Below are positions 51,526 to 59,941 of a stretch of 64,000 nucleotides of DNA, one piece after another. The stretch lies in the NCBI GenBank assembly GCA_905215335.1, contig CAJMPQ010000004.1, positions 112,589-176,588 of the forward strand, in the 5' to 3' direction. The notes beneath the pieces were generated by a model. That model was given only the letters and a program-made list of their open reading frames with translations, had not been told where the DNA came from and did no database searches. Both the position numbers and the translations under genes were made by a program. Source of the stretch: an uncultured bacterium (GTDB lineage Bacteria; Cyanobacteriota; Vampirovibrionia; Gastranaerophilales; Gastranaerophilaceae). The stretch's first letter is position 1. Each line of letters opens with the position of its first letter.

Positions 51526-53019
51526 CTAATTATCCTCCGAATATATAGAATAACTACCATTATTAATATCTGGAGCTTTGATTTCGTCTAATGGTGCAAG
51601 CTTAACCTCTTTTTCGGATTTATCACTTGGAACACTATCCCCATCAATTGACTCTAATGGTAACAATTTTTCTTCAACCTTTTTATTTTCTTTCTGTTTA
51701 AAGAATTTAATTTCTTTAGTTTTCTTTTCTTCAGATTTAACTTGCTTAACTTCTTTTATCTTCGTATTTTTTTCTTTTAATTTTGGAGTTTCTGAAGTAT
51801 TTGAATGTTTAAATTTGTCTTTAAGTTTTAATTTTGCTGAAGATTTATCAGCTTTATCTTTTTGAGACTCTACATTACTATCAACGTTTTCAGCAGAATC
51901 TGATGTATTTTCCATTTCAATAGGTTTAAGTTCTGGCATTTTATCTAAATTTTTATCCGAATCTGCTTGTTGTGTCTCATCAGACTTAGCTTCAGAATTT
52001 TTATTGTTTGTATCTTTTAAACTATTAGTATAATTTTCAACATTTTCAATAGTTTGAGCATATGTTGGCTCATTATCTTTTGGTTGTTCTTCAACCTTTT
52101 GAACAGGTTTTGGTTTTTCTCCACGTTCTCGTGCTGCTAATTCAGCTTCAAATTGTACAAATGTCTCATTTCCAACAAACTGTTCTAATGCTGCACGTTT
52201 TGAAAAAAATTCTGATTTTGCAGTTCTTTGTTTATCTAGTGCAGTTCTAAAATAAGCATCCGTAATAACAACTAATTCACGTTGAGCATTATTCTTTTGT
52301 GCTAACTCAAATTTTCTTTGTCTATCCTCAACAAGCTTATTAGTCATTTCTAATTGCTTTTTGGCACTCATATAATCGTAATATAGATTTACCGCATTTT
52401 GTTGTAAATCTTCTATTTTTCGAATCAAAATAATCATATCAGCATCCGTAACTCTTGTATATTTATAATTAAGAGCTTTTGTATCTTGCGACATGATATT
52501 TAAAATATTTCCACCAATTAAAGATGAACCGGCAAATATAGGGTTAGCCATACTTGCCCCAACCAAAGTTGACATACTTGCTATTGTTGTCAAAACTTTT
52601 TTAACAGATTTACTGTCAGGTTTATCTGCATCAGGATTTGCCAATTTATATAAAGCAAAGTTTATAGTATCACTTTGCATTGCTGCGCCCTGCCATAATA
52701 AAGATAAATCTGCAATCATATCTTGCTCTTCAAACTCAAGTTCTTGTGCAACTTCTTTTGACAATCTTTTTATACTTAAATCTGCGTATGTCAAATCCAT
52801 AACATCAGCTTCTAAAGAATCATCGATTTTTGCATATGTTTTTTGAACTTTTGTTTTTTTCTGTTGAGCTTGAATATATTGTTTTTCCGGCAATTCCGAA
52901 ATACCTACTCTATAAAATGGAGGTTTTGGATAATTTAAATCTGCGAACTCTTCAGCCTTAACAGAAAGACAAGCCATTGAAAATATTAAAGATAATAATA
53001 AAATCTTATTTTTTAACAT
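51526..53019 (-). CDS. Secreted coiled-coil protein, paralogue A (497 aa)
   Basis: The start at 53019 has GGAGG 8 nt upstream and opens a signal peptide (MLKNKILLLSLIFSMACLSV, cleavage near VKA-EE). Residues about 80-290 are shared with the upstream gene: DLSLLWQGAAMQSDTINFAL, KLANP, LQQNAVNLYYDYMSAKKQL. The later helices resemble the periplasmic coiled coils of TolC-like proteins, but the beta-barrel segments are missing. The last 200 residues are a low-complexity Lys/Glu/Ser/Asn tail. An envelope role is inferred from the signal peptide. It overlaps its paralogue by 14 bp. Confidence 0.75.
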   Translation of the reverse strand: MLKNKILLLSLIFSMACLSVKAEEFADLNYPKPPFYRVGISELPEKQYIQAQQKKTKVQKTYAKIDDSLEADVMDLTYADLSIKRLSKEVAQELEFEEQDMIADLSLLWQGAAMQSDTINFALYKLANPDADKPDSKSVKKVLTTIASMSTLVGASMANPIFAGSSLIGGNILNIMSQDTKALNYKYTRVTDADMIILIRKIEDLQQNAVNLYYDYMSAKKQLEMTNKLVEDRQRKFELAQKNNAQRELVVITDAYFRTALDKQRTAKSEFFSKRAALEQFVGNETFVQFEAELAARERGEKPKPVQKVEEQPKDNEPTYAQTIENVENYTNSLKDTNNKNSEAKSDETQQADSDKNLDKMPELKPIEMENTSDSAENVDSNVESQKDKADKSSAKLKLKDKFKHSNTSETPKLKEKNTKIKEVKQVKSEEKKTKEIKFFKQKENKKVEEKLLPLESIDGDSVPSDKSEKEVKLAPLDEIKAPDINNGSYSIYSEDN

Positions 53020-53839
53020 TATTACTACCTCCAACTAAAGCTGAATCATAATCATATTGGTATAAATTCAAATTATCGACTACTCGTTTTCCTGCTAGTC
53101 TTTGCAATTCCAAATGATATTTCTTAGCCATTTGCAAATATTTATACTCTTCAATTTGCATATCTTCATATAATGAAGAAGATATTGCAATTTCTAAGAA
53201 ATCCTCTTCGTCCATTGCTTTTGCATAATTCTTACTATACAAAAGTTCTCTAGAACGAGTTTCTTTTAATTGAGATAAACAACCTTTGTAATTGTAATAA
53301 GCATTAATAATTTTATCCTGTAAATTTTCAACTAAACCTGCTAACTCAATTAATTCTGTATCTGTAAGAGGTATTTCTTGTGGAACATTTTTTCTGTTAA
53401 TGAAGTTTTGAGCAATTCTACCAGCAGCATAAGAACCTGATTGAACCATATAATCCGCACCCAATAAAGCCGGTGCCAATGATGCTCCAGAAACAATTGC
53501 AGAAAGAGTTTTTGCCATTAGAGATGAATGAATTCTTCTCTGACTTTCAGGAGTAGAAAGTTTTTTCATTGCAAAACCTATAACTTGGTTATTCTCCACA
53601 GTCCCTTTCCACAAATTATCAATATCTTCCAAATCTTTTTCTTTTTGGAGTTTAACAATCTGATCCATTATCTCTTTATCACTAATAACAAGAGATTCTT
53701 TATTCTTATAATCAACTTTAGGCAAAACTATTTTTGCCTGCTCTACTTCCCCTAAATGCACCTCTCCATTATCTTCCAACGCAAAAACTGGAGATGAAAT
53801 AAAAGAGATTATACCTAATAAAATTACAATCTTTTTCAT
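53006..53839 (-). CDS. Secreted helical protein, paralogue B (277 aa)
   Basis: The ATG at 53839 is chosen because it opens a signal peptide (MKKIVILLGIISFISSPVFA); the frame extends to a TTG at 53875. It shares order and motifs with paralogue A: DIDNLWKGTVENNQVIGFAM, KLSTPES, a hydrophobic Ala/Gly/Ser segment (about 105-130), and LVENLQDKIINAYYNYKGCL. It lacks A's long charged tail. This appears to be a tandem duplication within one operon. No known family. It is the first gene of the operon running to 49059. Confidence 0.75.
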   Translation of the reverse strand: MKKIVILLGIISFISSPVFALEDNGEVHLGEVEQAKIVLPKVDYKNKESLVISDKEIMDQIVKLQKEKDLEDIDNLWKGTVENNQVIGFAMKKLSTPESQRRIHSSLMAKTLSAIVSGASLAPALLGADYMVQSGSYAAGRIAQNFINRKNVPQEIPLTDTELIELAGLVENLQDKIINAYYNYKGCLSQLKETRSRELLYSKNYAKAMDEEDFLEIAISSSLYEDMQIEEYKYLQMAKKYHLELQRLAGKRVVDNLNLYQYDYDSALVGGSNNVKK

Positions 53840-53956
53840 AACAAAGTTATAGCATAATAATTTTAATAAATCCAATGATTGATTAATCTTTAAATCCTTT
53901 GGTTGTTCATCTAACTAAAAAAAAATCCTAGAATTAAAATACAAGAGGATAAAGAG

Positions 53957-54709
53957 TTGAGTAACGAGAAAACAAAGTCTCATTATATGAGCACCCCTAT
54001 TATTAGGAGAAAACAACCCAAAGAATTACAAAATAAAGCTGATATCTTAAGGAATAACAAATCTTTTAAAGAAGCTGTTTCAGCCTATCTAAATTCAGCT
54101 CTATTAGATCGTAACAATCCTGATACTTATTTTGGGTTAGGTGTTTGCTATAAAAACATGGGAAAAATAAAAAAAGCAATTGAAAATCTAGAAAAAGCAG
54201 CACTTCTCGATATGAATAACTTTGATATATTCTTTGAACTTGGTCTTTGTCACTTAAAAGACGAAATGCCATGCAGAGCAATAAAATGCTTTATACAAGC
54301 TATTCAAATAGATCCTGAAAATCCGGAAGCTATATATCAACTTGGACTAGCTCACGAAAAATGTGAAGAACAAGATATGGCATTAATGATTTATCAAAAA
54401 CTAATCGAAAATACTCCTACATATATAAATGCCTACTTAAGAAAAGCATCATTATATATGAAAATGGAATTATACAGACCTGCATTAGGACTTTATAATC
54501 AAGTGCTAAAAATAAACCCTAATTATACACAAGCATATTCAGAAATAGGATTATGCTTGGATAAACTAGGAAAAACAACAGATGCCAAAAGATATTACAG
54601 AAAATTTTTAGCTTCAAGACCTGACGATTCTAATGCAAATATCGTCATGAAAAGATTTGAAAAATTAAGACAAATAAAATCAAAAAATAAAAATTTATCT
54701 TTAATATAA
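53957..54709 (+). CDS. TPR-repeat protein
   Basis: A 250-residue protein of about five or six tetratricopeptide repeats: NPDTYFGLGVCYKNMGKIKK, NFDIFFELGLCHLKDEMPCR, NPEAIYQLGLAHEKCEEQDM and NYTQAYSEIGLCLDKLGKTT. These helical hairpins bind partner proteins. There is no signal peptide or membrane segment, and the start is basic (RRKQPKE). Start choice: the TTG at 53957 follows AAGAGG; the ATG at 53987 is an alternative. The partner cannot be inferred. Confidence 0.88.
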   Translation: MSNEKTKSHYMSTPIIRRKQPKELQNKADILRNNKSFKEAVSAYLNSALLDRNNPDTYFGLGVCYKNMGKIKKAIENLEKAALLDMNNFDIFFELGLCHLKDEMPCRAIKCFIQAIQIDPENPEAIYQLGLAHEKCEEQDMALMIYQKLIENTPTYINAYLRKASLYMKMELYRPALGLYNQVLKINPNYTQAYSEIGLCLDKLGKTTDAKRYYRKFLASRPDDSNANIVMKRFEKLRQIKSKNKNLSLI

Positions 54710-54726
54710 GCAAATAATATATTAAA

Positions 54727-54772
54727 TATTAATATAAAGTTTATATTAATAAGCATTAAGCTATGCTATAAT
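54727..54772 (+). promoter_or_regulatory. Promoter with 25-bp perfect inverted repeat upstream of DegT-type gene
   Basis: Two perfect 12-bp arms (54727-54738 and 54740-54751) surround one base. They cover the position of the -35 for the perfect -10 TATAAT at 54767-54772. All-AT arms argue against a terminator, and the placement suggests an operator. Confidence 0.5.
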
Positions 54773-54814
54773 GAAAACATGAGTTATCCAATTAGGTAAG
54801 AAAAGGAGATAAAC

Positions 54815-55939
54815 ATGATTCCTATTTTTGATTCAAAACGCCAATATGCTCAAATTGGTGAAGAAGCTGAAAAAGCAGTATGCGAAGTTATGAGATCTGG
54901 ATGCTACATCCTTGGACCAAACGTAAAAGCTTTAGAGCAAGAATTAGCTAAATATATCGGATGCAACTATACTGTTGCACTAAACTCAGGAACAGATGCT
55001 TTACATATCGCATTAAGAGCTTTAGACATAGGAGAAGGTGATGAAGTTATTACAACCGCATTTACTTTCGTTGCTACAGCTGAAGCTATCGGTATGGTTA
55101 ATGCTAAACCTGTATTTGTAGATATTGATCCTGATACATTCAATATTGACCCTAAAAAAATTGAAGAAGCAATTACACCAAAAACAAAAGCAATTATTCC
55201 AGTTCACTTATATGGTCAACCTTGTGACATGGATGCAATTATGGCTATTGCTAAAAAACATAACCTTAGAGTTGTTGAAGATTGCTGCCAAGCTATCGGT
55301 TCAACTTACAAAGGTAAAAAAGTTGGTACATTCGGTGATATCGGATGCTATAGTTTCTATCCAACTAAAAACTTAGGAACTATGGGTGACGGTGGTTTAT
55401 GTACAGTAAATGATGAAAAATTAAAAGACAGATTAATTGCTTTAAGAAACCACGGTTCAATGGTTCGTTACCACAACGATGAACTTGGTGTTAACAGCCG
55501 TCTTGATGAAATTCAAGCTGCGATTTTAAGAGTTAAAGCAAGACACATCGATGAATGGAATACAAAACGTAGAGAACACGCTGCTTATTACAATAAATTA
55601 TTTGCAGATTGTGCTGACGTACAAACACCAAAAGAATTAGATAATACTTATTGCGTATACCACCAATACACAGTAAAAATTCCTAATAGAGATGCTGTAC
55701 ACAAAATGCTTGGAGAAAACGGCATCGGTGCTATGTTATATTATCCAATTCCTCTTCACTTCCAAAAAGTTAATGCTTGGTTAGGCATGGGACCAGGATC
55801 ACTTCCTGTAACTGAAAAGAATACAGAAGTTGTTATTTCTTTACCAATGTTCCCTGAATTAACAAAAGAAGAACAAGATACAGTTGCAAAAACTTTAATA
55901 GAATGTATTGAAAAATCAAAATCTGCAGCAACTGTATAA
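54815..55939 (+). CDS. DegT/DnrJ/EryC1-family PLP-dependent sugar aminotransferase
   Basis: A 374-residue aminotransferase that usually converts keto-sugar nucleotides to amino sugars for O-antigen or surface glycans. Motifs: GPNVKALEQELAKYIGC, ALNSGTDALHIALRALDIG, DCCQAIGSTYKGKKVG and CYSFYPTKNLGTMGDGG, with the PLP lysine at about 185. C-terminal YYPIPLHFQ is also typical. AAAAGGAG lies 6 nt before the ATG. It is monocistronic with its own promoter and terminator. Codon use is less A-biased, suggesting strong expression. The sugar substrate is unknown. Confidence 0.93.
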   Translation: MIPIFDSKRQYAQIGEEAEKAVCEVMRSGCYILGPNVKALEQELAKYIGCNYTVALNSGTDALHIALRALDIGEGDEVITTAFTFVATAEAIGMVNAKPVFVDIDPDTFNIDPKKIEEAITPKTKAIIPVHLYGQPCDMDAIMAIAKKHNLRVVEDCCQAIGSTYKGKKVGTFGDIGCYSFYPTKNLGTMGDGGLCTVNDEKLKDRLIALRNHGSMVRYHNDELGVNSRLDEIQAAILRVKARHIDEWNTKRREHAAYYNKLFADCADVQTPKELDNTYCVYHQYTVKIPNRDAVHKMLGENGIGAMLYYPIPLHFQKVNAWLGMGPGSLPVTEKNTEVVISLPMFPELTKEEQDTVAKTLIECIEKSKSAATV

Positions 55940-55955
55940 TAGAATATAAAAAAGA

Positions 55956-55992
55956 AAAAAGCCTTTAGATAATATCTAAAGGCTTTTTTTAT
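55956..55992. terminator. Bidirectional terminator
   Basis: AAAAGCCTTTAGAT pairs with ATCTAAAGGCTTTT around AAT, with A- and T-runs on the flanks. It overlaps the stop of the convergent gene at 55989. Confidence 0.9.
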
Positions 55993-56258
55993 GCAAAAGT
56001 TGATAATCTTTTACCAACATCATCTGAAACATTAGGATTTACTTTTAAACCATTTGAACCGACAACATCACATTTTGCTAATTGCTCTGATATGTTATTA
56101 GTTTGCGTATTTTGAAACATAACTTGAAATAAGTTATATAAAGGATTACTTTTAGCTAAAGTAGTATTATTAGTCAAACCGGTATCTGGTACATTATATT
56201 GAGTATTAAAATCTGTACCAGGTTTTGAATTTAATTGTATTCCGCCGATTTGTTGCAT
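55989..56258 (-). CDS. Small hypothetical protein (89 aa)
   Basis: Unrecognised, Asn/Thr/Gly-rich, without a signal peptide. It begins MQQIGGIQLNSKPGTDFNTQ and includes LYNLFQVMFQNTQTNNISEQ. GGGAG lies 5 nt before the ATG. It is 10 bp downstream of the 115-residue gene and probably cotranscribed with it. The high Asn content resembles the other lineage-specific small proteins in the window. Confidence 0.7.
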   Translation of the reverse strand: MQQIGGIQLNSKPGTDFNTQYNVPDTGLTNNTTLAKSNPLYNLFQVMFQNTQTNNISEQLAKCDVVGSNGLKVNPNVSDDVGKRLSTFA

Positions 56259-56268
56259 CTTAAACTCC

Positions 56269-56616
56269 CTATGCTAAAGTATGCATTGTAAAACATCCGC
56301 CTGCTGGATTACCCATTTCATTGTATGCTCTTAAATTTCCAACACCTGGATGCTGATAAAACTTCTTACCTTGAATTTCAATACATTGATTTGGATCAGT
56401 CATTGTTTTTTCATACGCATTATTTACATTTGGATCTAAACCAACTGAATACCAAAAAGCTTCTAAATTATTTTTTATCATTCCAAATGTCGAACTAATT
56501 ACATTTCTAGTTTCTTCATTTGTTGATTTAATACCTAAATCCGTAGAAATATAATTATTTTCATTCATTGCTGCAACATGATTTATTGCATTTATTGATC
56601 TGTTATCTGAAGCCAT
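56269..56616 (-). CDS. Small hypothetical protein (115 aa)
   Basis: Unrecognised 115-residue hydrophilic protein: MASDNRSINAINHVAAMNEN, then FGMIKNNLEAFWYSVGLDPN and a C terminus with two cysteines (QCIEIQGKKFY, GGCFTMHTLA). AAGGA lies 8 nt before the ATG. It forms a pair with the 89-residue gene. No membrane segment or enzymatic motif. Confidence 0.7.
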   Translation of the reverse strand: MASDNRSINAINHVAAMNENNYISTDLGIKSTNEETRNVISSTFGMIKNNLEAFWYSVGLDPNVNNAYEKTMTDPNQCIEIQGKKFYQHPGVGNLRAYNEMGNPAGGCFTMHTLA

Positions 56617-56844
56617 GACAATATCCTTTATACTCGCTCTTATATATATAAAGAATATAATTAGTAAATAATTGCCTTTTTAATAAAACCTAACTTTACA
56701 ATCTGTAATAAAAATAAATTTATAAAAAATCTAAAAAAATTACCTGGGTGGATATATTTTACACAAATGTTAACTTTTGTAAAGTGTAAAATCTACACTA
56801 TTAGTGCATTTTCAGATTGCTTAAAAAAATATAAAAACATATTA

Positions 56845-56873
56845 TTGACATATAATTTTTGTTGTGTCATAAT
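56845..56873 (+). promoter_or_regulatory. Consensus-like promoter for sRNA candidate
   Basis: A perfect TTGACA (56845-56850), a 17-bp spacer and CATAAT (56868-56873). It lies in a 427-bp gene-free stretch (56617-57043) and points into the candidate RNA, not into any protein gene. Confidence 0.8.
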
Positions 56874-56879
56874 AATTAC

Positions 56880-57019
56880 ATAAGATTTAAGTGTAGTCGA
56901 AACACTAAATATAAATAGTTCATTAACCCCAAAAACATATAAACTCCTAAATAATAAACACTAAAAGAGACCATTAGGATGCAGAAAACGACCCACTCAC
57001 TTGTGAGTGGTTTTTTTTT
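56880..57019 (+). ncRNA. Candidate small RNA (about 140 nt)
   Basis: This stretch lies between the consensus-like promoter and a strong terminator: CCACTCAC with GTGAGTGG (56993-57010), followed by nine T. It contains a short hairpin (AGTGT with ACACT, 56890-56906) and a longer-range stem (TCCTAA 56945-56950 with TTAGGA 56974-56979). An ACTCCT element lies at the base of the latter. Both flanking protein genes are on the opposite strand, and the terminator works only rightward. No reasonable ORF fits. The class is unknown. Confidence 0.7.
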
Positions 57020-57043
57020 GCAAAATTATAAAACCCTATATAC

Positions 57044-57691
57044 TTATCCTTCAGGCACAGTTGATTGCTCTTGATATGGTGAGGTTAAGGCATCAACATC
57101 TTGCATACCATCTGAATCAGGGGCTATACTAGCATCTTGTAATGTATTTGTATTATATGATTCTATATTGTTTTCATCTTTCACGTCAGACATAAACGCA
57201 TTCATTCTATCATCTTTCTGAGCCTGTATTTCATCTGAACGCTGAATATCATCCAAAATTTCGTTTAATTCTGCTTTATAATTAGTAGTTTGCTTACAGG
57301 TTTTATAATTATCCAACATATTATACAAACCACGTACAGTTCCAGCTGCAACACTTTGCCTAGATTCATCAGACTGCAATCCACTATATGTAAGCCTGTA
57401 TAATGCTATAGCATTATGTTGCGCATAATCTAAATAAACACACGAAGTGTTTTTTATTAATATATTTTTATTTTTCTTTAATTTCTCATTTAAATAATCT
57501 GAATAAGAAAGATATTTATAATATTTATCGGAAGTAGACATTTGATTATTGTTATCTACTTCAACAAAATCAATTTTTTGTGATAAATTTTTCACTTCAC
57601 TATAAGTAGATATAGAATAAGACAATAATAATAATCCTACCAATAGAATTAAAACGCCAGAATATAATAACCCATTTGAACTTTTATCCAT
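57044..57691 (-). CDS. Membrane-anchored hypothetical protein (215 aa)
   Basis: One N-terminal membrane helix (residues 8-28, LLYSGVLILLVGLLLLSYSI) is followed by an extracytoplasmic or cytoplasmic helical region. The acidic, Asp/Ser/Gln-rich tail (IAPDSDGMQDVDALTSPYQE) looks disordered. No known family. GGGGAG lies close before the ATG. Single gene on the minus strand, next to the sRNA candidate. Confidence 0.7.
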   Translation of the reverse strand: MDKSSNGLLYSGVLILLVGLLLLSYSISTYSEVKNLSQKIDFVEVDNNNQMSTSDKYYKYLSYSDYLNEKLKKNKNILIKNTSCVYLDYAQHNAIALYRLTYSGLQSDESRQSVAAGTVRGLYNMLDNYKTCKQTTNYKAELNEILDDIQRSDEIQAQKDDRMNAFMSDVKDENNIESYNTNTLQDASIAPDSDGMQDVDALTSPYQEQSTVPEG

Positions 57692-57803
57692 ATCTCCCCT
57701 TTTTTATGAATTATACAATAAATTATATGAAAATACCATTCATATAGGTTATATGCAAAACTCTCATATATAGTTATAATAAAAAAAGAATACTGGAGAT
57801 AAT

Positions 57804-58439
57804 ATGAAAATAAAATATTTAGTAATAATATTTATAATCATTCTATTTGGTTGTAGTTCATTAGCAGATGTTGTAACAACTCAAAGAAAAATTCGACCAC
57901 AACAAGAACAAAAACAAACGCCACCAAAAATATATAATACGAATAGACCTACATCAAATGCGCAAGTTCATAAAAGAACACCACAAAACCCTCTAGCAAA
58001 TAATATTAAAATGTGCAAACCTTATAGCGAAACATTATCTGCTAATTATATGGGTATGAACATGAATTATAAAGTTTCAATTGAAGGTTGGATAAATAAT
58101 AAATGTAGGCTAAATTTTGTAGCTAACGTCGGAGGGGCAAGTAATTCTTTCTCAAGTATCTATGGCTTAAATCCATCAGATGTAACCGTATTAAGTTTTG
58201 CACCAAAAATCCAATGTAACTTTACAAAACAACAACTAGAATATGTTGGGGATTCCATACTCCAAGAGAACGAAAGAAATAATGGTGCTACAAATAATAT
58301 GTTGAAAGATCCTAATAATATATCATTAACAAACATCAGCGCATCTGATCAAAAATTACTTGATGTTGTATTAAATCAACAAGCATGCACCTTATTAAAT
58401 ACTGGTGATTTAAATAACATTATGCAAATGCTATATTAG
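57804..58439 (+). CDS. Secreted protein (probable lipoprotein), tandem paralogue 1
   Basis: A 211-residue exported protein with signal MKIKYLVIIFIIILFGCSSL. The LFGC motif is an acceptable lipobox, so it may be a lipoprotein. After a Gln/Pro/Lys-rich linker, a domain with paired cysteines begins (MCKPYSETL, then GWINNKCRLNFVANVGG, later IQCNFTKQQLEYV and QQACTLLN). The next gene has the same cysteine order and motifs. GGAG lies 5 nt before the ATG. Function unknown. Confidence 0.78.
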   Translation: MKIKYLVIIFIIILFGCSSLADVVTTQRKIRPQQEQKQTPPKIYNTNRPTSNAQVHKRTPQNPLANNIKMCKPYSETLSANYMGMNMNYKVSIEGWINNKCRLNFVANVGGASNSFSSIYGLNPSDVTVLSFAPKIQCNFTKQQLEYVGDSILQENERNNGATNNMLKDPNNISLTNISASDQKLLDVVLNQQACTLLNTGDLNNIMQMLY

Positions 58440-58464
58440 AAACTAAAGAAAAACAGAGGGAAGT

Positions 58465-59211
58465 ATGAAAACATTTAAAACATTATTATTAACTTTAGCA
58501 ATTCTTACAATGTCTACAACATGCGCAATTGCTACAACTTCAGTAAATGTCAAAGAGCAAAAAGCTATCAACAAAAAAACTGCAACTGTAGTTAAATCAA
58601 ATCTAGAGAACGAAGACTTAGCTTTTGTCAACAAATTTGAAGAACTTTCAACAAGATATTTGAACAATTTTAGAACTTGTGAACCAATACATGTAAGCCA
58701 AAGCATTGATTTATTCGGTCTAAAATTAAGCTATAAAATAGATGTTAATGGATGGCAAAATAACAAGTGTGGTTACGTGCTAACAGGTAAAATCGGAGGA
58801 ATTGGCAAAGACATTAGAGAAGTTTTTGATATAAAGATTTCTGATGAAGATATAGCTAAATTTGAGCCAATCGTAAAATGTGATTTTACTAAAGAACAGT
58901 TAAACATATTGGTAGATGCAGTTGTTGCAAACTACAATAAAAGATTAACTATAATGAATGAACTATTACAAGATCCAACCGAAAAATATACTGCATCTTT
59001 AGATAAAAATAAATTAACTCCAGAAGAAGAAAAATTAGTAAAAATGATTGCAGAAGGTAACGCTTGCTCAATACCAAACATGAACGAAATTATACAAAAT
59101 TTTAGTTCTACAACTAATATGCAACCTGTAACACCTAGTGCAAATCCATCTAGCAATAAAAAACACGAAAAAACTAATAATGTAATAAACAAACCTCAAC
59201 TTGTTGAATAA
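58465..59211 (+). CDS. Secreted protein, tandem paralogue 2
   Basis: A 248-residue exported protein with a signal peptide (MKTFKTLLLTLAILTMSTTC). Its domain parallels the preceding gene: TCEPIHVSQSIDLFGLKLSY, VNGWQNNKCGYVLTGKIGG, VKCDFTKEQLNILVDAV, GNACSIPN. Four cysteines are conserved in order, suggesting two disulfides in an oxidising compartment. It has no lipobox as clear as its neighbour and ends in a Ser/Asn/Pro-rich tail. AGAGGG precedes the ATG. Probably one operon with its paralogue and the following hydrolase. Confidence 0.78.
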   Translation: MKTFKTLLLTLAILTMSTTCAIATTSVNVKEQKAINKKTATVVKSNLENEDLAFVNKFEELSTRYLNNFRTCEPIHVSQSIDLFGLKLSYKIDVNGWQNNKCGYVLTGKIGGIGKDIREVFDIKISDEDIAKFEPIVKCDFTKEQLNILVDAVVANYNKRLTIMNELLQDPTEKYTASLDKNKLTPEEEKLVKMIAEGNACSIPNMNEIIQNFSSTTNMQPVTPSANPSSNKKHEKTNNVINKPQLVE

Positions 59212-59212
59212 T

Positions 59213-59935
59213 ATGAAAGAAATATTCTTAAAAACCATAGATAATATCAAAATAGCAATAAACCATTACAACAAAAACAGAAAAAATGTGATAATCATTT
59301 GCCCCGGATGGTTTATGACAAAAGACTCTAAAGCTTTTAAAAACTTATCTGAAGATTTAAGTCAACATTTTGATATTATCTCTATGGATTTTAGAGGCCA
59401 CGGTAAAAGTCAAGGTTTCTACACTTTTACCGCGAAAGAAGAAAATGATATAAATGCAGTTATCAATTTTGCTAAAGAAAAATGCCACTATGAAAAAATC
59501 TATCTTATGGGATTTTCTCTTGGTGGCGCATTAGCAATAATTTGTGCTGCAAAAAACAAGTATATTAATAAAGTAATCTCAATTTCTGCACCTACAGAAT
59601 TTTCAAAAATTGAAAACCACATGTACTCCCCAGATGCCTGGATACCTACACTATTTCAAAAATTTGAACCAAAAAGATGGCTAACAATTAGACCAAGCAT
59701 TGTTATTCATAAAAAGGAAAAACCCATAAATTTAGTTGAAAAAATCGAAGTCCCAACTCTATTTATAGCAGGAGAAAACGACCCTACAGTTTTTCCTTGG
59801 CACACTGAAACTCTTTATAAAAAAGCTCATTGTCCAAAAGAATATTTATTATTGAAGAATGCTCGACACGCAGAAGATTTATACCTTGATTACCCCGAAA
59901 TCTTCTTGAAAAATTGTATCAATTGGCTTAATTAA
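59213..59935 (+). CDS. Alpha/beta-fold hydrolase
   Basis: A 240-residue alpha/beta hydrolase of the lysophospholipase/DAP2-like type. It shows CPGWFMTKDSKAF (oxyanion region), MDFRGHGKSQG, nucleophile Ser in MGFSLGGAL, catalytic Asp in AGENDPTV and His in NARHAED. The substrate is probably an ester but is not identifiable. The start is the ATG at 59213, 1 bp after the preceding stop. There is no signal peptide, so it is cytoplasmic, although its upstream partners are exported. It converges with the membrane-protein gene at 59942. Confidence 0.9.
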   Translation: MKEIFLKTIDNIKIAINHYNKNRKNVIIICPGWFMTKDSKAFKNLSEDLSQHFDIISMDFRGHGKSQGFYTFTAKEENDINAVINFAKEKCHYEKIYLMGFSLGGALAIICAAKNKYINKVISISAPTEFSKIENHMYSPDAWIPTLFQKFEPKRWLTIRPSIVIHKKEKPINLVEKIEVPTLFIAGENDPTVFPWHTETLYKKAHCPKEYLLLKNARHAEDLYLDYPEIFLKNCINWLN

Positions 59936-59941
59936 AAATTA

